From Mucilaginibacter sp. (GTDB lineage: Bacteria; Bacteroidota; Bacteroidia; Sphingobacteriales; Sphingobacteriaceae): a stretch of 64,000 nt of DNA. The stretch lies in NCBI GenBank assembly GCA_028287895.1, contig JAQBOV010000091.1, positions 39,632 to 103,631 on the forward strand. The letters run 5' to 3'. The notes below the pieces were generated by a model. It searched no databases and was not told the origin of the DNA. It worked only from the letters and a program-made list of their open reading frames with translations. A program made the translations under genes and the position numbers. Each line of letters begins with the position of its first letter. Within the stretch, counting starts at the first letter, position 1. Of the stretch, positions 8,310-18,700 are shown in pieces.

Positions 8310-9128
8310 ATGGTAAAACCTTCAGTTGTTAGTATTGCAAAAAAAGAGGTGCGGTCACTTTATAAGTTTCAATATGCCATTTGTACATTAGTGACTGATT
8401 TGGATGAATACAGCCGCATGCTTGATTCATTTATAGCAGCAGGTTTTACGCCGGATGATTGTGAATACAGGTACATTGACAACACCAATGGAAATACTTT
8501 TGATGCTTACCAGGGGATAAACCAGTTCCTTCAGAATGCAGACGCCAGGTACATTGTTATCTGCCATCAGGATATATTACTGAAATTTGATAAAAGGGAA
8601 CAGTTGGGCGAACGCATTAGTGAGCTCGATAAAGCGGATAAAAACTGGGCTGTATTGGGTAATGCCGGCGCTAATAATCTTTACCTGGCATCGATGAAGG
8701 TTACTCATGCCGACATGGTCTGCGACAAAAAAGGTATTTTACCCTCCAAAGTAGGTTCGCTTGATGAGAACTTTATATTAATAAAAAAGTCAGCCAATAT
8801 TGCTTTATCGGGGGACCTCGCCGGTTTCCACTTGTATGGGACCGATATATGTTTAATTGCTGAATGCTTAGGTTATACCGCTTATGTAATCGAGTTTAAC
8901 CTGATACATTTAAGCAATGGTAAAATGGATCCTTCTTTTTATTCTTTATCCAAAAAGGTACAAAGGAAATATTCCTCATTCTTCAGAAGCCGTTACATAA
9001 AAACTACCATTACCCGTTTTTATTTAAGCTCAAGCAGTATTTTAAGATGTATCATGAACATTTCTTTAGTTCAGAATATGGTACGTTTGTATTATAAATA
9101 CGAGTATAAATTGTTTAAGAAATACTAA
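8310..9128 (+). CDS. Glycosyltransferase-like protein (PF13712-type)
   Basis: A 272-residue soluble protein without the usual GT2 N-terminal VSI-x-IPxYN motif. The segment YRYIDNTNGNTFDAYQGINQFLQ followed by ARYIVICHQDILL matches the Glyco_tranf_2_5 type, in which CHQD replaces the DxD metal site (residues about 75-90). LSGDLAGFHLYGTDICL fits the acceptor-side region. The last 70 residues are basic and aromatic (KKVQRKYSSFFRSRYIK) and likely membrane-associated. It lies between the exporter and three GT2 paralogues on the same strand, so it probably adds a sugar to the same product. Substrate unknown. Confidence 0.7.
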   Translation: MVKPSVVSIAKKEVRSLYKFQYAICTLVTDLDEYSRMLDSFIAAGFTPDDCEYRYIDNTNGNTFDAYQGINQFLQNADARYIVICHQDILLKFDKREQLGERISELDKADKNWAVLGNAGANNLYLASMKVTHADMVCDKKGILPSKVGSLDENFILIKKSANIALSGDLAGFHLYGTDICLIAECLGYTAYVIEFNLIHLSNGKMDPSFYSLSKKVQRKYSSFFRSRYIKTTITRFYLSSSSILRCIMNISLVQNMVRLYYKYEYKLFKKY

Positions 9129-9177
9129 AGGAATTTTGCCTGAGACAACCTCTAATTCTATAAGCTATTTTAAATCT

Positions 9178-10071
9178 ATGGAAGAACCATTGATATCAAT
9201 TGCGCTTTGCACATACAATGGTGAAAAATACCTAAAAGAGCAGATGGATAGCATAATAAATCAAACTTATAAAAAGCTTGAGATAATTGTTGTTGACGAT
9301 GATTCGACGGATAATACATTTGATATTTTGAGCAATTATGCCAAAGTGGATGTCAGGGTAAAATGCATTAAAAATAGTGCTAACCTTGGCTTCAATAAAA
9401 ATTTTGAGAAAGCCCTCAAACTAACGTCGGGGGAATATATTGCAATAAGCGACCAGGATGATATATGGTTACCGGATAAGTTACAATCGTTATTAATTAA
9501 TATCGGAGACAACTGGCTAATATTTTCAAATTCAAATTTTATAGGCGATAGAGAGCCGGGAACATTATTGAAAGATTTCAAATTGCCGGTTAATTACAAA
9601 GGATTTTTGTTCCGTAATTATGTTACCGGTCATACCGTGCTTATGCGACGGGAGTTTTTACACTTTATTTTACCATTTCCTCAAAAAGGATTTTATGACT
9701 GGTGGATGGGATTTGTAGCTGCTTACCACCATAAAATGACTTTTTATGATGAGGTACTTACTTATTACAGAGTACATAATGAATCGGTGATACAAAGACG
9801 ACAGGATTTAGGTAAGGCAATATTGGTAGAATTTGAAACTAACGCTATAATGCTCAATAATTTTTCTGGTTATAAGCACTTAAAACTGGCAGATAAGGTT
9901 TTTATAGATCAACTGAAAGGTGCGTATCAATTGAAAGGATCAAAGTCAAGGTCTGTTCCATTGATCAAAATGATTTACAAATATTATCATGAGCTTTTTC
10001 CTAACCGGAAACCATGGAAATCATTAACCAAGCTCATTTTTGCCTTTAAGTTTTCAAAAGGAGTCAGATAA
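9178..10071 (+). CDS. Family 2 glycosyltransferase, paralogue A
   Basis: A 297-residue GT2 enzyme. It opens ISIALCTYNGEKYLKEQMDSI, then IIVVDDDSTDNTFDIL, NLGFNKNFEKAL and the catalytic AISDQDDIWLPDKL (DQDD metal site). The C-terminal region has TGHTVLMRREFL, FYDWWMGFVAAYH and LTYYRVHNESV, as in rhamnosyltransferase-like enzymes of O-antigen clusters. I chose the ATG at 9178, immediately before the fold; a TTG at 9136 preceded by AAAGGA would add 14 residues and cannot be excluded. It shares its architecture with the next two genes, but is the most divergent of the three. Confidence 0.87.
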   Translation: MEEPLISIALCTYNGEKYLKEQMDSIINQTYKKLEIIVVDDDSTDNTFDILSNYAKVDVRVKCIKNSANLGFNKNFEKALKLTSGEYIAISDQDDIWLPDKLQSLLINIGDNWLIFSNSNFIGDREPGTLLKDFKLPVNYKGFLFRNYVTGHTVLMRREFLHFILPFPQKGFYDWWMGFVAAYHHKMTFYDEVLTYYRVHNESVIQRRQDLGKAILVEFETNAIMLNNFSGYKHLKLADKVFIDQLKGAYQLKGSKSRSVPLIKMIYKYYHELFPNRKPWKSLTKLIFAFKFSKGVR

Positions 10072-10086
10072 ACCGTTGAATCATTT

Positions 10087-11007
10087 ATGAACCCCATAGT
10101 TTCTATAGCGCTGTGTACCTATAATGGTGACAAGTTCCTTGCAAAGCAATTAGATAGTCTCTTGACCCAGGAATACGCCAATATTGAAATAATTGCGGTT
10201 GATGATTGTTCGGCTGACGACACCTGGAATATACTCAGAGATTATGCACGGAAAGACAAAAGGTTGCAGCTATATCAAAATGACCAAAATATCGGATATA
10301 CCCGCAATTTTGAAAGAGCCATAAATCTATGCAATGGAGAATATATAGCCTTGGCCGATCAGGATGACATTTGGGAAAAAAGCAAGATCAAAATTATGGT
10401 AGAATCCATTGAAGGTTATGTGATGGTTTATCACGACTCGGATTTTATAGATGAACATGACAGAAGTATCGGGCACAGTACTATGGCCTCCAAACACAGG
10501 ATGTATGATGGGGAAAGCTGCCTGCCCATTATCCTTGCCAACAGTATACACGGGCATGCTATTTTATTTGACAGCAAACTGAAAAATTACCTTTTTCCGT
10601 TTAATGGGAACTTTTCGCATGACTGGGCGATCGCTTATGTTGCTTTTAACATAGGTTCAGTAAAATATGTAGATAAGGTGTTAGCTCACTATCGTCAGCA
10701 TCCACGCAGCATAACCGATTTTTTGGGGCGGCGGCAAAGAGGTGTTGCCTCGAAAAAAAGAAATCTTGAGCGGCTGCCTGTTAATGCAGACTGGTTGAAC
10801 TATTGCTTAAAATTTAAATATAAAAGAGAGCCTGCTTTAGTTGATGAGGCATGCATCCTATTTTCAGATTTAACCAAAGGAAAAAACAAGCTTAGGTGCT
10901 TTATTTTCATGATGAAATACTTTGACCTGTTATTTTATACTATGGGTCATAACAAGAGAGGATTTTTTAGCAAAGTCAACTTTGTCAGAAAACTATGTTT
11001 TAGTTAA
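10087..11007 (+). CDS. Family 2 glycosyltransferase, paralogue B
   Basis: A 306-residue GT2 enzyme: VSIALCTYNGDKFLAKQLDSLL, IIAVDDCSADDTWNIL, NIGYTRNFERAI, and the metal site ALADQDDIWEKSK. After the catalytic core come DSDFIDEHDRSIGHSTMA, KHRMYDGESCLP and HGHAILFDSKL, then HDWAIAYVAFNIG and LAHYRQHPRSITD. It is nearly colinear with the next gene (11093-12025), including the same MYDGESCLP block and the same C-terminal FFSKVNFVRKLCF, so the two arose by tandem duplication. It begins 15 nt after paralogue A. Specific sugar unknown. Confidence 0.88.
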   Translation: MNPIVSIALCTYNGDKFLAKQLDSLLTQEYANIEIIAVDDCSADDTWNILRDYARKDKRLQLYQNDQNIGYTRNFERAINLCNGEYIALADQDDIWEKSKIKIMVESIEGYVMVYHDSDFIDEHDRSIGHSTMASKHRMYDGESCLPIILANSIHGHAILFDSKLKNYLFPFNGNFSHDWAIAYVAFNIGSVKYVDKVLAHYRQHPRSITDFLGRRQRGVASKKRNLERLPVNADWLNYCLKFKYKREPALVDEACILFSDLTKGKNKLRCFIFMMKYFDLLFYTMGHNKRGFFSKVNFVRKLCFS

Positions 11008-11092
11008 AGCGAGTCCAGGTTAGGAGAAACAGTTTATTCCCTAAAACATAAACTGTAATCATGCGGTTATTCTGAATATATCACTATGACTT

Positions 11093-12025
11093 ATGAATAT
11101 TACCATACAGCCGTTGGTTTCAATTGCTTTATGTACTTATAACGGCGAAAAATTTTTGAAAAAACAGTTGGATAGTATTTTATCACAGGATTATAACAAT
11201 ATTGAAATAATCGCGGTTGACGATTGTTCGGGTGATAGTACCTGGGACATACTTCAGGCTTATTCCCGGTTGGATAACCGGTTAAAACCTCACAAAAATG
11301 ATCAGAATATCGGGTATATCCGTAATTTTGAGAAGGCGATAAGTTTGTGTGGCGGAGATTTTATCGCCCTGGCGGACCAGGATGATATCTGGAAAAAGGA
11401 CAAAATAAAAATTTCAGTTAAATCCATCAAAGACTGTATTTTGGTTTATCATAATTCGGATTTCATAGATGAGAATGATAAACGCATAGGACACAGCACC
11501 ATGGCGTCAAAACACCGGATGTATGACGGGGAAAGCTGCCTGCCATTAATTCTTTCCAATTGTATATCGGGGCATGCCACTTTGTTTAAGAAGGAGTTGA
11601 TCCAATATGTTTTACCGCTCGATAGTAATTATTATCACGATTGGTGGATATCCTATGTCGCATTTAATATCGGCAAGGTAAAATTTATTAATAAAGTATT
11701 GGTTCATTATCGCCAGCACAAGGATAGCATCACCGATTTACTGGGATTACGCAAGAGTATTGTCTACCACAGGAAATTAAGGCGCCTGGAAAGATTAACA
11801 ATTAATTTTGCCTGGCTGAATTATTGCTCCAACTTTAAATATAACAAGGAATCAAGTTTGATAAAAGGGGCTTACCTATCGTTAAAAAACCTTAAGGAAG
11901 GTAAAAACAGGTTCCGAAGTTTAATATTTATAGTGAAATATTTCGATCTGCTGTTTTATATAATCGATAAGCCGCGAAGTTTTTTCAGTAAAGTTAATTT
12001 TGCCAGAAAATTATGTTTCCGGTAA
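11093..12025 (+). CDS. Family 2 glycosyltransferase, paralogue C
   Basis: A 310-residue GT2 enzyme almost colinear with its upstream neighbour: VSIALCTYNGEKFLKKQLDSIL, IIAVDDCSGDSTWDIL, ALADQDDIWKKDKIK, MYDGESCLPLIL, ISGHATLFKKEL, YHDWWISYVAFNIG and LVHYRQHKDSITD. The main difference is HDWWIS in place of HDWAIA in the acceptor region, plus a basic insert after the catalytic domain (LRKSIVYHRKLRRLERL), so donor or acceptor preference may have diverged. It is the last gene of the glycan cluster; a stem-loop at 12088 separates it from the convergent barrel gene. A spacer of 85 nt precedes it. Confidence 0.88.
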   Translation: MNITIQPLVSIALCTYNGEKFLKKQLDSILSQDYNNIEIIAVDDCSGDSTWDILQAYSRLDNRLKPHKNDQNIGYIRNFEKAISLCGGDFIALADQDDIWKKDKIKISVKSIKDCILVYHNSDFIDENDKRIGHSTMASKHRMYDGESCLPLILSNCISGHATLFKKELIQYVLPLDSNYYHDWWISYVAFNIGKVKFINKVLVHYRQHKDSITDLLGLRKSIVYHRKLRRLERLTINFAWLNYCSNFKYNKESSLIKGAYLSLKNLKEGKNRFRSLIFIVKYFDLLFYIIDKPRSFFSKVNFARKLCFR

Positions 12026-12087
12026 AGAAGAAGTTTTACAGAACGATTAGATCAGGGAATTCTGAATTACAGTTATTAAGGATGAAC

Positions 12088-12116
12088 AAAGTAGCTGCAA
12101 AAGGAGCAGCTACTTT
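12088..12116. terminator. Bidirectional stem-loop between convergent genes
   Basis: AAAGTAGCTGC pairs perfectly with its complement (11 bp, 7-nt loop) between the glycosyltransferase stop at 12025 and the stop of the minus-strand barrel gene at 12126. The A/T ends of the stem supply short T runs on both strands, as in bidirectional terminators. The T tracts are weak. Confidence 0.6.
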
Positions 12117-12125
12117 AAACGTATC

Positions 12126-12809
12126 TTACTGAAACTTAATACCTATACCAAACTGCCAAATCTGGTTGCGGTAATCAGGTATCGGTGAGTTTGCATCGTA
12201 GGTATTTGATGAAAGATCCAACACATAACGTGCATGGATATCCACATTAGGGTTTAAATCTATGCTGAACCCAACGACCCCTGCAACATAGCTTTTATTG
12301 CCGTTGTCGCCATAATAGCTTTCGCGGCTAACCGCAAATCCGTTGTCAAAAGTGTTGGTGGTTGATACCGGAATATTTATCTGCGGGCCTACCAGGAAAT
12401 TAAAGCCTCTCACCAGCCGGAAGTTTGCCAGCAAAGGGATATCAATATAATTGTTGCGCTGAGTAAAGGTACCATCGGTGGTAAAAGCCTTGTACCCTTT
12501 CTGCGAAAACAGAATTTCGGGTTGGAAAGAAAAGGGATATACGATCGGCAACGTAGCAGTTATCCCGGCGTGAAAGCCTAAAATATTATTCGTGCTGTAA
12601 CCGGCGTCATAAGTGTCAACAGTATTGGCAATGCTCAATCCACCCTCAATACCAACGCGCGGGCGGTAAAAATCGTCCAATTGCCGATGTTGTACCTGAC
12701 GACGTTCTACCGGACGACGATGTACACGGCGTGGAGGATAATAATAATCTTGAGCGCTTACAGAGCCTGCAACCAGCAGGCATATTGTTAAAATAAAAAT
12801 GTGTTTCAT
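12126..12809 (-). CDS. PorT-family outer-membrane beta-barrel protein
   Basis: A 227-residue secreted protein with signal peptide (MKHIFILTICLLVAGSVSA, then QD), a basic Tyr/Arg-rich linker (YYYPPRRVHRRPVERRQVQ) and an eight-stranded-type barrel. The barrel shows the alternating pattern of OMP_b-brl_2/PorT proteins: GIEGGLSIANTVD, GFHAGITATLPI, FQPEILFSQKGYKA, NYIDIPLLANFRL, NFLVGPQIN and a final aromatic strand WQFGIGIKFQ. The basic linker between signal peptide and barrel is unusual and could touch lipopolysaccharide or peptidoglycan. Specific role unknown; this family is abundant in Bacteroidota and not limited to type IX secretion. Confidence 0.82.
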   Translation of the reverse strand: MKHIFILTICLLVAGSVSAQDYYYPPRRVHRRPVERRQVQHRQLDDFYRPRVGIEGGLSIANTVDTYDAGYSTNNILGFHAGITATLPIVYPFSFQPEILFSQKGYKAFTTDGTFTQRNNYIDIPLLANFRLVRGFNFLVGPQINIPVSTTNTFDNGFAVSRESYYGDNGNKSYVAGVVGFSIDLNPNVDIHARYVLDLSSNTYDANSPIPDYRNQIWQFGIGIKFQ

Positions 12810-12989
12810 TGGAATAAGTTTTTATAGTTAATTGTTTCTGCCTTTTAGAATAAAAGATAACGAATAGGTTTAGTCTTTTGTTGGTTTTTTTTTAACCGGG
12901 GCTAAAGAGTGGCAATGTTTAAGCCGGTAAGAGATTGAATTTTACAGGCTTTTAACTTTTATAACACTTACAACTAAACCACAATTAGT

Positions 12990-12997
12990 TACATTTG
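12990..12997 (+). promoter_or_regulatory. -7 box upstream of the GH3 gene
   Basis: TACATTTG matches TAnnTTTG and lies 8 nt before the ATG at 13006, implying a near-leaderless transcript. No TTTG is at the -33 spacing. Confidence 0.45.
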
Positions 12998-13005
12998 AAA
13001 CCAAT

Positions 13006-14736
13006 ATGAAGCGATTTGAGAGCAGTTTAAAATATACTTTCCTGTGTTTTTTGATCATTAATGGTTTTACTGCTTTTGCACAGCAAAAAACAGGTTACCT
13101 ATCATCGCTAAACCGGCAGAACCATTGGGTGGATTCTGTGTACAAAAAATTAAGTCGCAAGCAAAGAATAGCACAATTGTTTTTTGTAAGGGCGCATACC
13201 GACCGCGGACAAGCCTACGAAGATTCTGTAGGGAATGTGATAGAAGACGAAAAGGTTGGCGGTTTGGTGTTTTTTCAGGGAGGGCCGGTGAGGCAGTTAG
13301 ATCTTATCAATAAATATCAAAAACTGGCTAAAGTGCCTTTGCTCATAGCAATGGACGGGGAATGGGGCGTGGGTATGCGTTTGGATTCAACTATATCCTA
13401 CCCTTACCAGATGACGCTGGGCGCCATACAGGATAATTCGCTGATCTATAAAATGGGCCAGTTTGTAGCCTATGATTTTAAACGGCTGGGTATGCAAATA
13501 AATCTGGCGCCGGATATGGATGTGAACAATAATCCCAATAACCCTGTAATTAATTATCGTTCGTTCGGGGATAACAAATACAATGTGGCAGCAAAGGGTA
13601 TAGCTTATATGAAAGGGATGCAGGACGCAGGCTTGCTTACTACCGCCAAACATTTTCCGGGGCACGGAGATACGAACGTAGATTCACATCTTGAGCTGCC
13701 TTCATTACCTTTTAGCCGGCAGCGGCTGGATACGCTGGAGGAATATCCTTTCAGGCAAGCTATTAAAGCAGGCATAAGCGGAGTGATGATCGCTCACATG
13801 GATATCCCGGCTTTGGATACCACGAAAAACCTGCCTTCAACCCTATCCAGACCAATTGTTACGGGGGTTTTAAAAGATTCGCTGGGTTTTAAAGGCCTGG
13901 TGGTATCGGATGCCATGGAAATGAAAGCAGTAGTCAAGTATTTTCCGGATGGAGAAGCTGATCTTCGCGCTTTTTTAGCGGGTAATGATATTATAGAATT
14001 ATCCGAAAATTCACAGAAAGCAATAAAAACTATACGTAAAGCGGTAAGGAAAGAGCAGATTTCAAAAGAAGAATTTGAAACAAAAGTAAAAAAAGTGCTG
14101 GCTGCCAAATACTGGGCGGGATTAAATCATTATCGTGACATCTCACCTGAACATTTAGTTGAAGATCTGAACAGGGAAAGTGCCAAAGCATTGGTGCAGC
14201 AGTTGAGCGATGCTGCAGTTACGCTGGTAAAAGGCGATGCACCGGCGGTCCAACTAAACCCGATTGCGAAAACAGCGATTATCAGCATCGGCGTTAATCA
14301 GATAACCCCTTTTCAGCAGGAATTGTCACAATGGTATCTGAACAGTGATACTTTCATTGTTGGAAAAGGCACACCGGCTGATGATCTGCTTAAATTATTA
14401 GGGAAATTAAGGCAATACGACCAGGTATTTGTTAGCATTAATGACACCCGTGCACGCCCTGCAAGCAAGCTGGATTACAGCCGCGGCGTGAGGTTATTTA
14501 TAGCTGAAGTTGCGGCCCATCAACAGTCGGTAGTTTGTGTTTTTGCTAATCCATATACCTTGGCCGGGCTGCCCGGCATTGAAAAAAGCGGTGCGTTGAT
14601 AGCCTGCTATCAAATGAGTAATGAGTTACAGCATTCGGCAGTAAAGGTGATCACACGTCTTATCAATCCGAAAGGAAAATTGCCGGTAAATGTGAATATG
14701 TTTTTTCCTTACGGAACCGGCGTAAGTTTGAAATAA
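13006..14736 (+). CDS. Glycoside hydrolase family 3 protein, beta-N-acetylhexosaminidase type
   Basis: A 576-residue exported GH3 enzyme. The signal peptide (KYTFLCFLIINGFTAFA, then QQ) is followed by the GH3 barrel: GGLVFFQGGP near 84, LLIAMDGEWGVGMRL, and AKHFPGHGDTNVDSH with the Asp/His dyad D226 and H228 used by NagZ-type enzymes. The nucleophile is D302 in VVSDAMEM. Residues from about 400 form the C-terminal GH3 alpha/beta sandwich. The likely reaction is removal of beta-N-acetylglucosamine from peptidoglycan or glycans in the periplasm. Many relatives in Bacteroidota are fused to a beta-lactamase-like domain; this one is not. The next gene follows after 11 nt. Confidence 0.88.
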   Translation: MKRFESSLKYTFLCFLIINGFTAFAQQKTGYLSSLNRQNHWVDSVYKKLSRKQRIAQLFFVRAHTDRGQAYEDSVGNVIEDEKVGGLVFFQGGPVRQLDLINKYQKLAKVPLLIAMDGEWGVGMRLDSTISYPYQMTLGAIQDNSLIYKMGQFVAYDFKRLGMQINLAPDMDVNNNPNNPVINYRSFGDNKYNVAAKGIAYMKGMQDAGLLTTAKHFPGHGDTNVDSHLELPSLPFSRQRLDTLEEYPFRQAIKAGISGVMIAHMDIPALDTTKNLPSTLSRPIVTGVLKDSLGFKGLVVSDAMEMKAVVKYFPDGEADLRAFLAGNDIIELSENSQKAIKTIRKAVRKEQISKEEFETKVKKVLAAKYWAGLNHYRDISPEHLVEDLNRESAKALVQQLSDAAVTLVKGDAPAVQLNPIAKTAIISIGVNQITPFQQELSQWYLNSDTFIVGKGTPADDLLKLLGKLRQYDQVFVSINDTRARPASKLDYSRGVRLFIAEVAAHQQSVVCVFANPYTLAGLPGIEKSGALIACYQMSNELQHSAVKVITRLINPKGKLPVNVNMFFPYGTGVSLK

Positions 14737-14747
14737 ATTAAAACAAC

Positions 14748-15419
14748 ATGGATACAAAAATAAGAGCGATTGTAACCGGAGCTACCGGAATGGTTGGCGA
14801 AGGCGTATTGCATGAATGTTTACTACACCCGCAAGTGGAAGCGGTTTTGGTGGTCAATAGAAGTCCCTGTGGTGTGGTGCATCCCAAACTAAAAGAGATC
14901 ATTCATCCGGATTTTTTTGACCTTTCAGTTATTGAAGACCAGCTTTCGGGTTATAACGCCTGTTATTTTTGTTCAGGTGTTTCATCCGTTGGGATGAAGG
15001 AACCTGAATATTATAAGCTGACTTATACTTTAACACTCAATGTTGCCCGGACTTTGAGCCGGCTTAACCCTGAGATGGCCTTCTGCTATGTATCAGGCGG
15101 CGGTACCGACGGTACTGAAAAAGGCAGGTCTATGTGGGCCAGGGTAAAAGGCAAGACGGAAAATGATTTGATGAAATTGCCCTTTAAGCAGGTATTCAAC
15201 TTCAGGCCCGGCTATATGCATCCTACCAAAGGATTGAAAAATACCTTGCCGTATTATAAATACCTGAGCTGGATGTATCCGTTTTTCCGCAGGTTTTTTT
15301 CCGGATTAGTAAGCACGCTGGCCGAGCTTGGCCTTCCGATGATCAATGTGACCCGGTTTGGGTATGAAAAGCAGGTTCTCGAGGTGAGGGATATTGTGGC
15401 TGTGGCCAAGGCAAGTTAG
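14748..15419 (+). CDS. NAD(P)-binding, epimerase-like SDR protein
   Basis: A 223-residue Rossmann-fold protein. The glycine motif TGATGMVGEGVL sits at residues 10-21. VSGGGTDGTEKG takes the place of the usual catalytic Ser, and the YxxxK pair of classical SDRs is replaced by MWARVKGKTENDL, as in atypical SDRs of the HTATIP2/TIP30 kind. NFRPGYMHPTKG provides the nicotinamide-side loop. It is shorter than full epimerases (about 310), lacking much of the substrate domain. It starts 11 nt after the GH3 gene, so it is probably co-expressed. Substrate unknown; it may sense redox rather than act on sugars. Confidence 0.78.
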   Translation: MDTKIRAIVTGATGMVGEGVLHECLLHPQVEAVLVVNRSPCGVVHPKLKEIIHPDFFDLSVIEDQLSGYNACYFCSGVSSVGMKEPEYYKLTYTLTLNVARTLSRLNPEMAFCYVSGGGTDGTEKGRSMWARVKGKTENDLMKLPFKQVFNFRPGYMHPTKGLKNTLPYYKYLSWMYPFFRRFFSGLVSTLAELGLPMINVTRFGYEKQVLEVRDIVAVAKAS

Positions 15420-15717
15420 TGAAAGGCCCAATCAATCATATTTTATGATTTAGGGTCCCGCCTGTTATCCCAGAATGCTGTCACTATGAGGAATCATCAT
15501 CTGTGATCCAGGGTCAGCCATTGTTACTTGATTGTAAATCATACTGCCGAACCTCGAGTATTGGATTCTCAAAAGGACAATAACCAGAAGGTAACTTATA
15601 AAATTTAAGTTGACCGGTCATTTTTTAAATAAACATGAATTTTCAATATTTGAGACATTCATTACCTGAAATTATCGGTAAGTATATTCTCTTTTCCTTA
15701 CATTTACTTCTATAAGT
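15420..15717. other. 298-nt spacer with a 10-bp perfect palindrome
   Basis: No coding region is apparent. It holds the perfect palindrome TGACCGGTCA (15611-15620) followed by six T residues, and TACATTTA (15699-15706), one base off the -7 consensus, 11 nt before the helicase ATG. Confidence 0.5.
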
Positions 15718-18700
15718 ATGCAGCCCAACCCCAATAAATACAACAAAGAATTTCAGCAGGCCCTGGCCCGGCTTAACCCCGAACAAATGGCGGCTGTCGA
15801 GCAAATGGATGGTCCGGTTCTGGTGATTGCCGGGCCAGGCACGGGTAAAACACAGATATTGGCGGCACGCATAGGCAAGATACTGACCGAGACCGACGCC
15901 AGTGCGCACGAAATTTTGTGTCTCACTTATACCGACGCAGGTGCAGTAGCCATGCGGAAGCGATTATTCGAATTTATAGGGCCGGATGCCTACCGTGTAA
16001 ACATTTACACCTTCCATGCTTTTTGCAACGAGATCATACAGGAGAACCTGGAATATTTTGGAAAACTTAACCTGGAGCCGTTGTCGGACCTGGAATCAGC
16101 TATTTTGTTCAGGGAATTGATCGATGATTTTCCAAACGATCATGTGTTGAAGCGTTTTACGGGAGAGGTATATTATGACGTTCCACGTCTCAAGGAGCTT
16201 TTTTCCACCATGAAAAAAGAGGACTGGAACAGGGAAACGATCAGTGCAGCAATTGATGAATACCTGAGTGATATTCATCTGCGCGAAGGGTTCTTCTATA
16301 AACGTGCCAACGCTACAAAAGGGATAAAGATAGGCGACCCTCACCCGGATAAAATTGAAAAGGCCCGTGAGGCCATGGCCAAGCTACTGTCTGCTGTTAG
16401 TGAATACGAGAATTTCGATAAAAAAATGAAGGACCGCGGCCGCTATGATTATGATGACATGATTATCTGGGTGTTGAAGGCCTTTCGGGAAAATCAAGAG
16501 ATGTTGCGCAGGTATCAGGAGCGTTATCAATATATTTTGGTGGATGAGTTCCAGGATACCAGCGGATCACAAAATGAGTTGCTTAAATTTTTGCTGAATT
16601 ATTGGGACACCCCCAACGTGTTTGTAGTGGGTGATGATGACCAATCGATATTCAAGTTCCAGGGTGCAAATATGAAGAACATCCTGGATTTTACCGCTGA
16701 ATATTCCAATGCCTTGAAAATAGTGGTGCTCAAAGATAATTACCGCTCCAATCAGCACATTCTGAATATATCCAAAGCGCTGATCGGTAATAACAATGAG
16801 CGTTTGACACAGCAGCTCAGTTTGAATAAAAACCTGGAGGCAGCGCATCCCCGGTTTAATGAAATAGCCGTTGAACCGGTTATCCGTGAATATGAAAATC
16901 CCGACCAGGAACTGGTGCATGTGGCCGAACAGATCAAACAGTTAATTGACAGCCGAACAGAGCCGGGAGAGATCGCTGTGATCTATCGCAACCACAACCA
17001 GGTAGAGGAGTTGGTGCACTACATCGATGTGCAAAAAATATCGGTAAATATTAAACGAAAGATCGATATCCTAAGCCTGCCTTTCGGCGAAAAGATCATT
17101 AATATCCTGCGCTATCTGGCTATGGAAATGGATTCGCCCTATAGTGGCGATGAGTTGCTGTTCGAGATCATGCATTATGACTTCTTTGGTGTTCCGCCCA
17201 TCGAGATAGCCAAGGCAAGCATAACAGTGACCAGCGAAAATTATAAAGTATCAAACAGTAACACCGCTAAGACCTCGTTGCGGCGGCATATCAGTGAACT
17301 ACGGTCGCCTGCCCAACCAGGTTTGTTTGATCACGTGCAGAACCCGGAGATGAAAAATCTCATCACCCATATCGATGATCTGTTAAAAGCATCAGTGAGC
17401 GTTACCCTGCAGCAGCTTTTCCAGTCTGTCATTACTAAAATGGGCATCCTGCGCTATGTGATGCTGCAACCGGATAAGGGATGGTATATGCAGGTACTCA
17501 CCAACTTCTTTGACTTTTTGAAGGACGAAAGCCGCAAAAATCCTGATATCAAATTAGCCGACCTGATCGCGACAATTGACCTGATGAAGAAAAATAACAT
17601 CAGACTGGCATTGAACCAGGTAATATTTTCGGACAATGGCGTTAATTTTTTAACGGCCCACGGCTCAAAAGGCCTGGAGTTTGAGCATGTGTTCCTGATC
17701 GGCTGTAATAAAAAAACATGGGACAGTAAAGGACGCAACCACGGCTTTAGCTATCCCGATACATTGACTCAGGCTTCGGCAGATGATCTTGCACAGATGG
17801 AAGAATCGCGACGTTTGTTTTATGTAGCGCTTACCCGTGCCAAACAATGCCTCACCATATCGTATGCCACTAAGGATAAAAATGGGAAGGATCAGGAGTC
17901 CTCACAGTTTGTTGGAGAGATATTAGCCAATACGCATTTGCAGGTGCACTATCCTAAAGTAAGTACAGATGCCATGACGGATTTTTACCTTACCCAGTTA
18001 AGTGAGGAGGATAAACCTAAAGTTGAATTGATCGACAGTAATTTTATTGACCAACTGCTGCAAAACTATACGCTGTCAGTCACGCATTTAAACAATTACT
18101 TAGATTGCCCCTTGCGATTTTATTTCCAGTGTCTGATCAGGGTGCCTTCCGGTAAAAGTCCGGCAGCAACATTTGGGTCGGCTGTACATGATGCACTGAG
18201 AAAAGCTTTCAAGAATCTGAAAGAAAATGAAAATGAATTTATGCCGGTAGAAAATTTCATGAAAGATTTCAATAGGTATATGTTCCGCAACCGCGACTCA
18301 TTTACAAAGGACGATTTTAAACGCAGGCTGGCTTACGGGGAAAAGATATTGCCGCCATTTTATGAATTAAATATACTTACCTGGAACAAGATAGCCCTGG
18401 TTGAATTGCCAGTAAAAAATATTGAAGTTCAGGGCGTACCGATAAAAGGAAACCTGGACAAGGTGGAATTTACCGGAAAGCAGGTGAACGTAGTGGATTA
18501 CAAAACAGGCAATCTGAAATATGCTAAAGAAAAATTTCTGCGGCCAAATGACAATAATCCTAACGGCGGAGATTATTGGCGCCAGGCTGTTTTTTATAAG
18601 TTGCTGGTAGAACATGATCGTACCAAGGACTGGCAGGTGGTTGATAGCGTATTTGATTTTGTTGAACCGATAAATGTTGGAGAATATCATAAGGAACATA

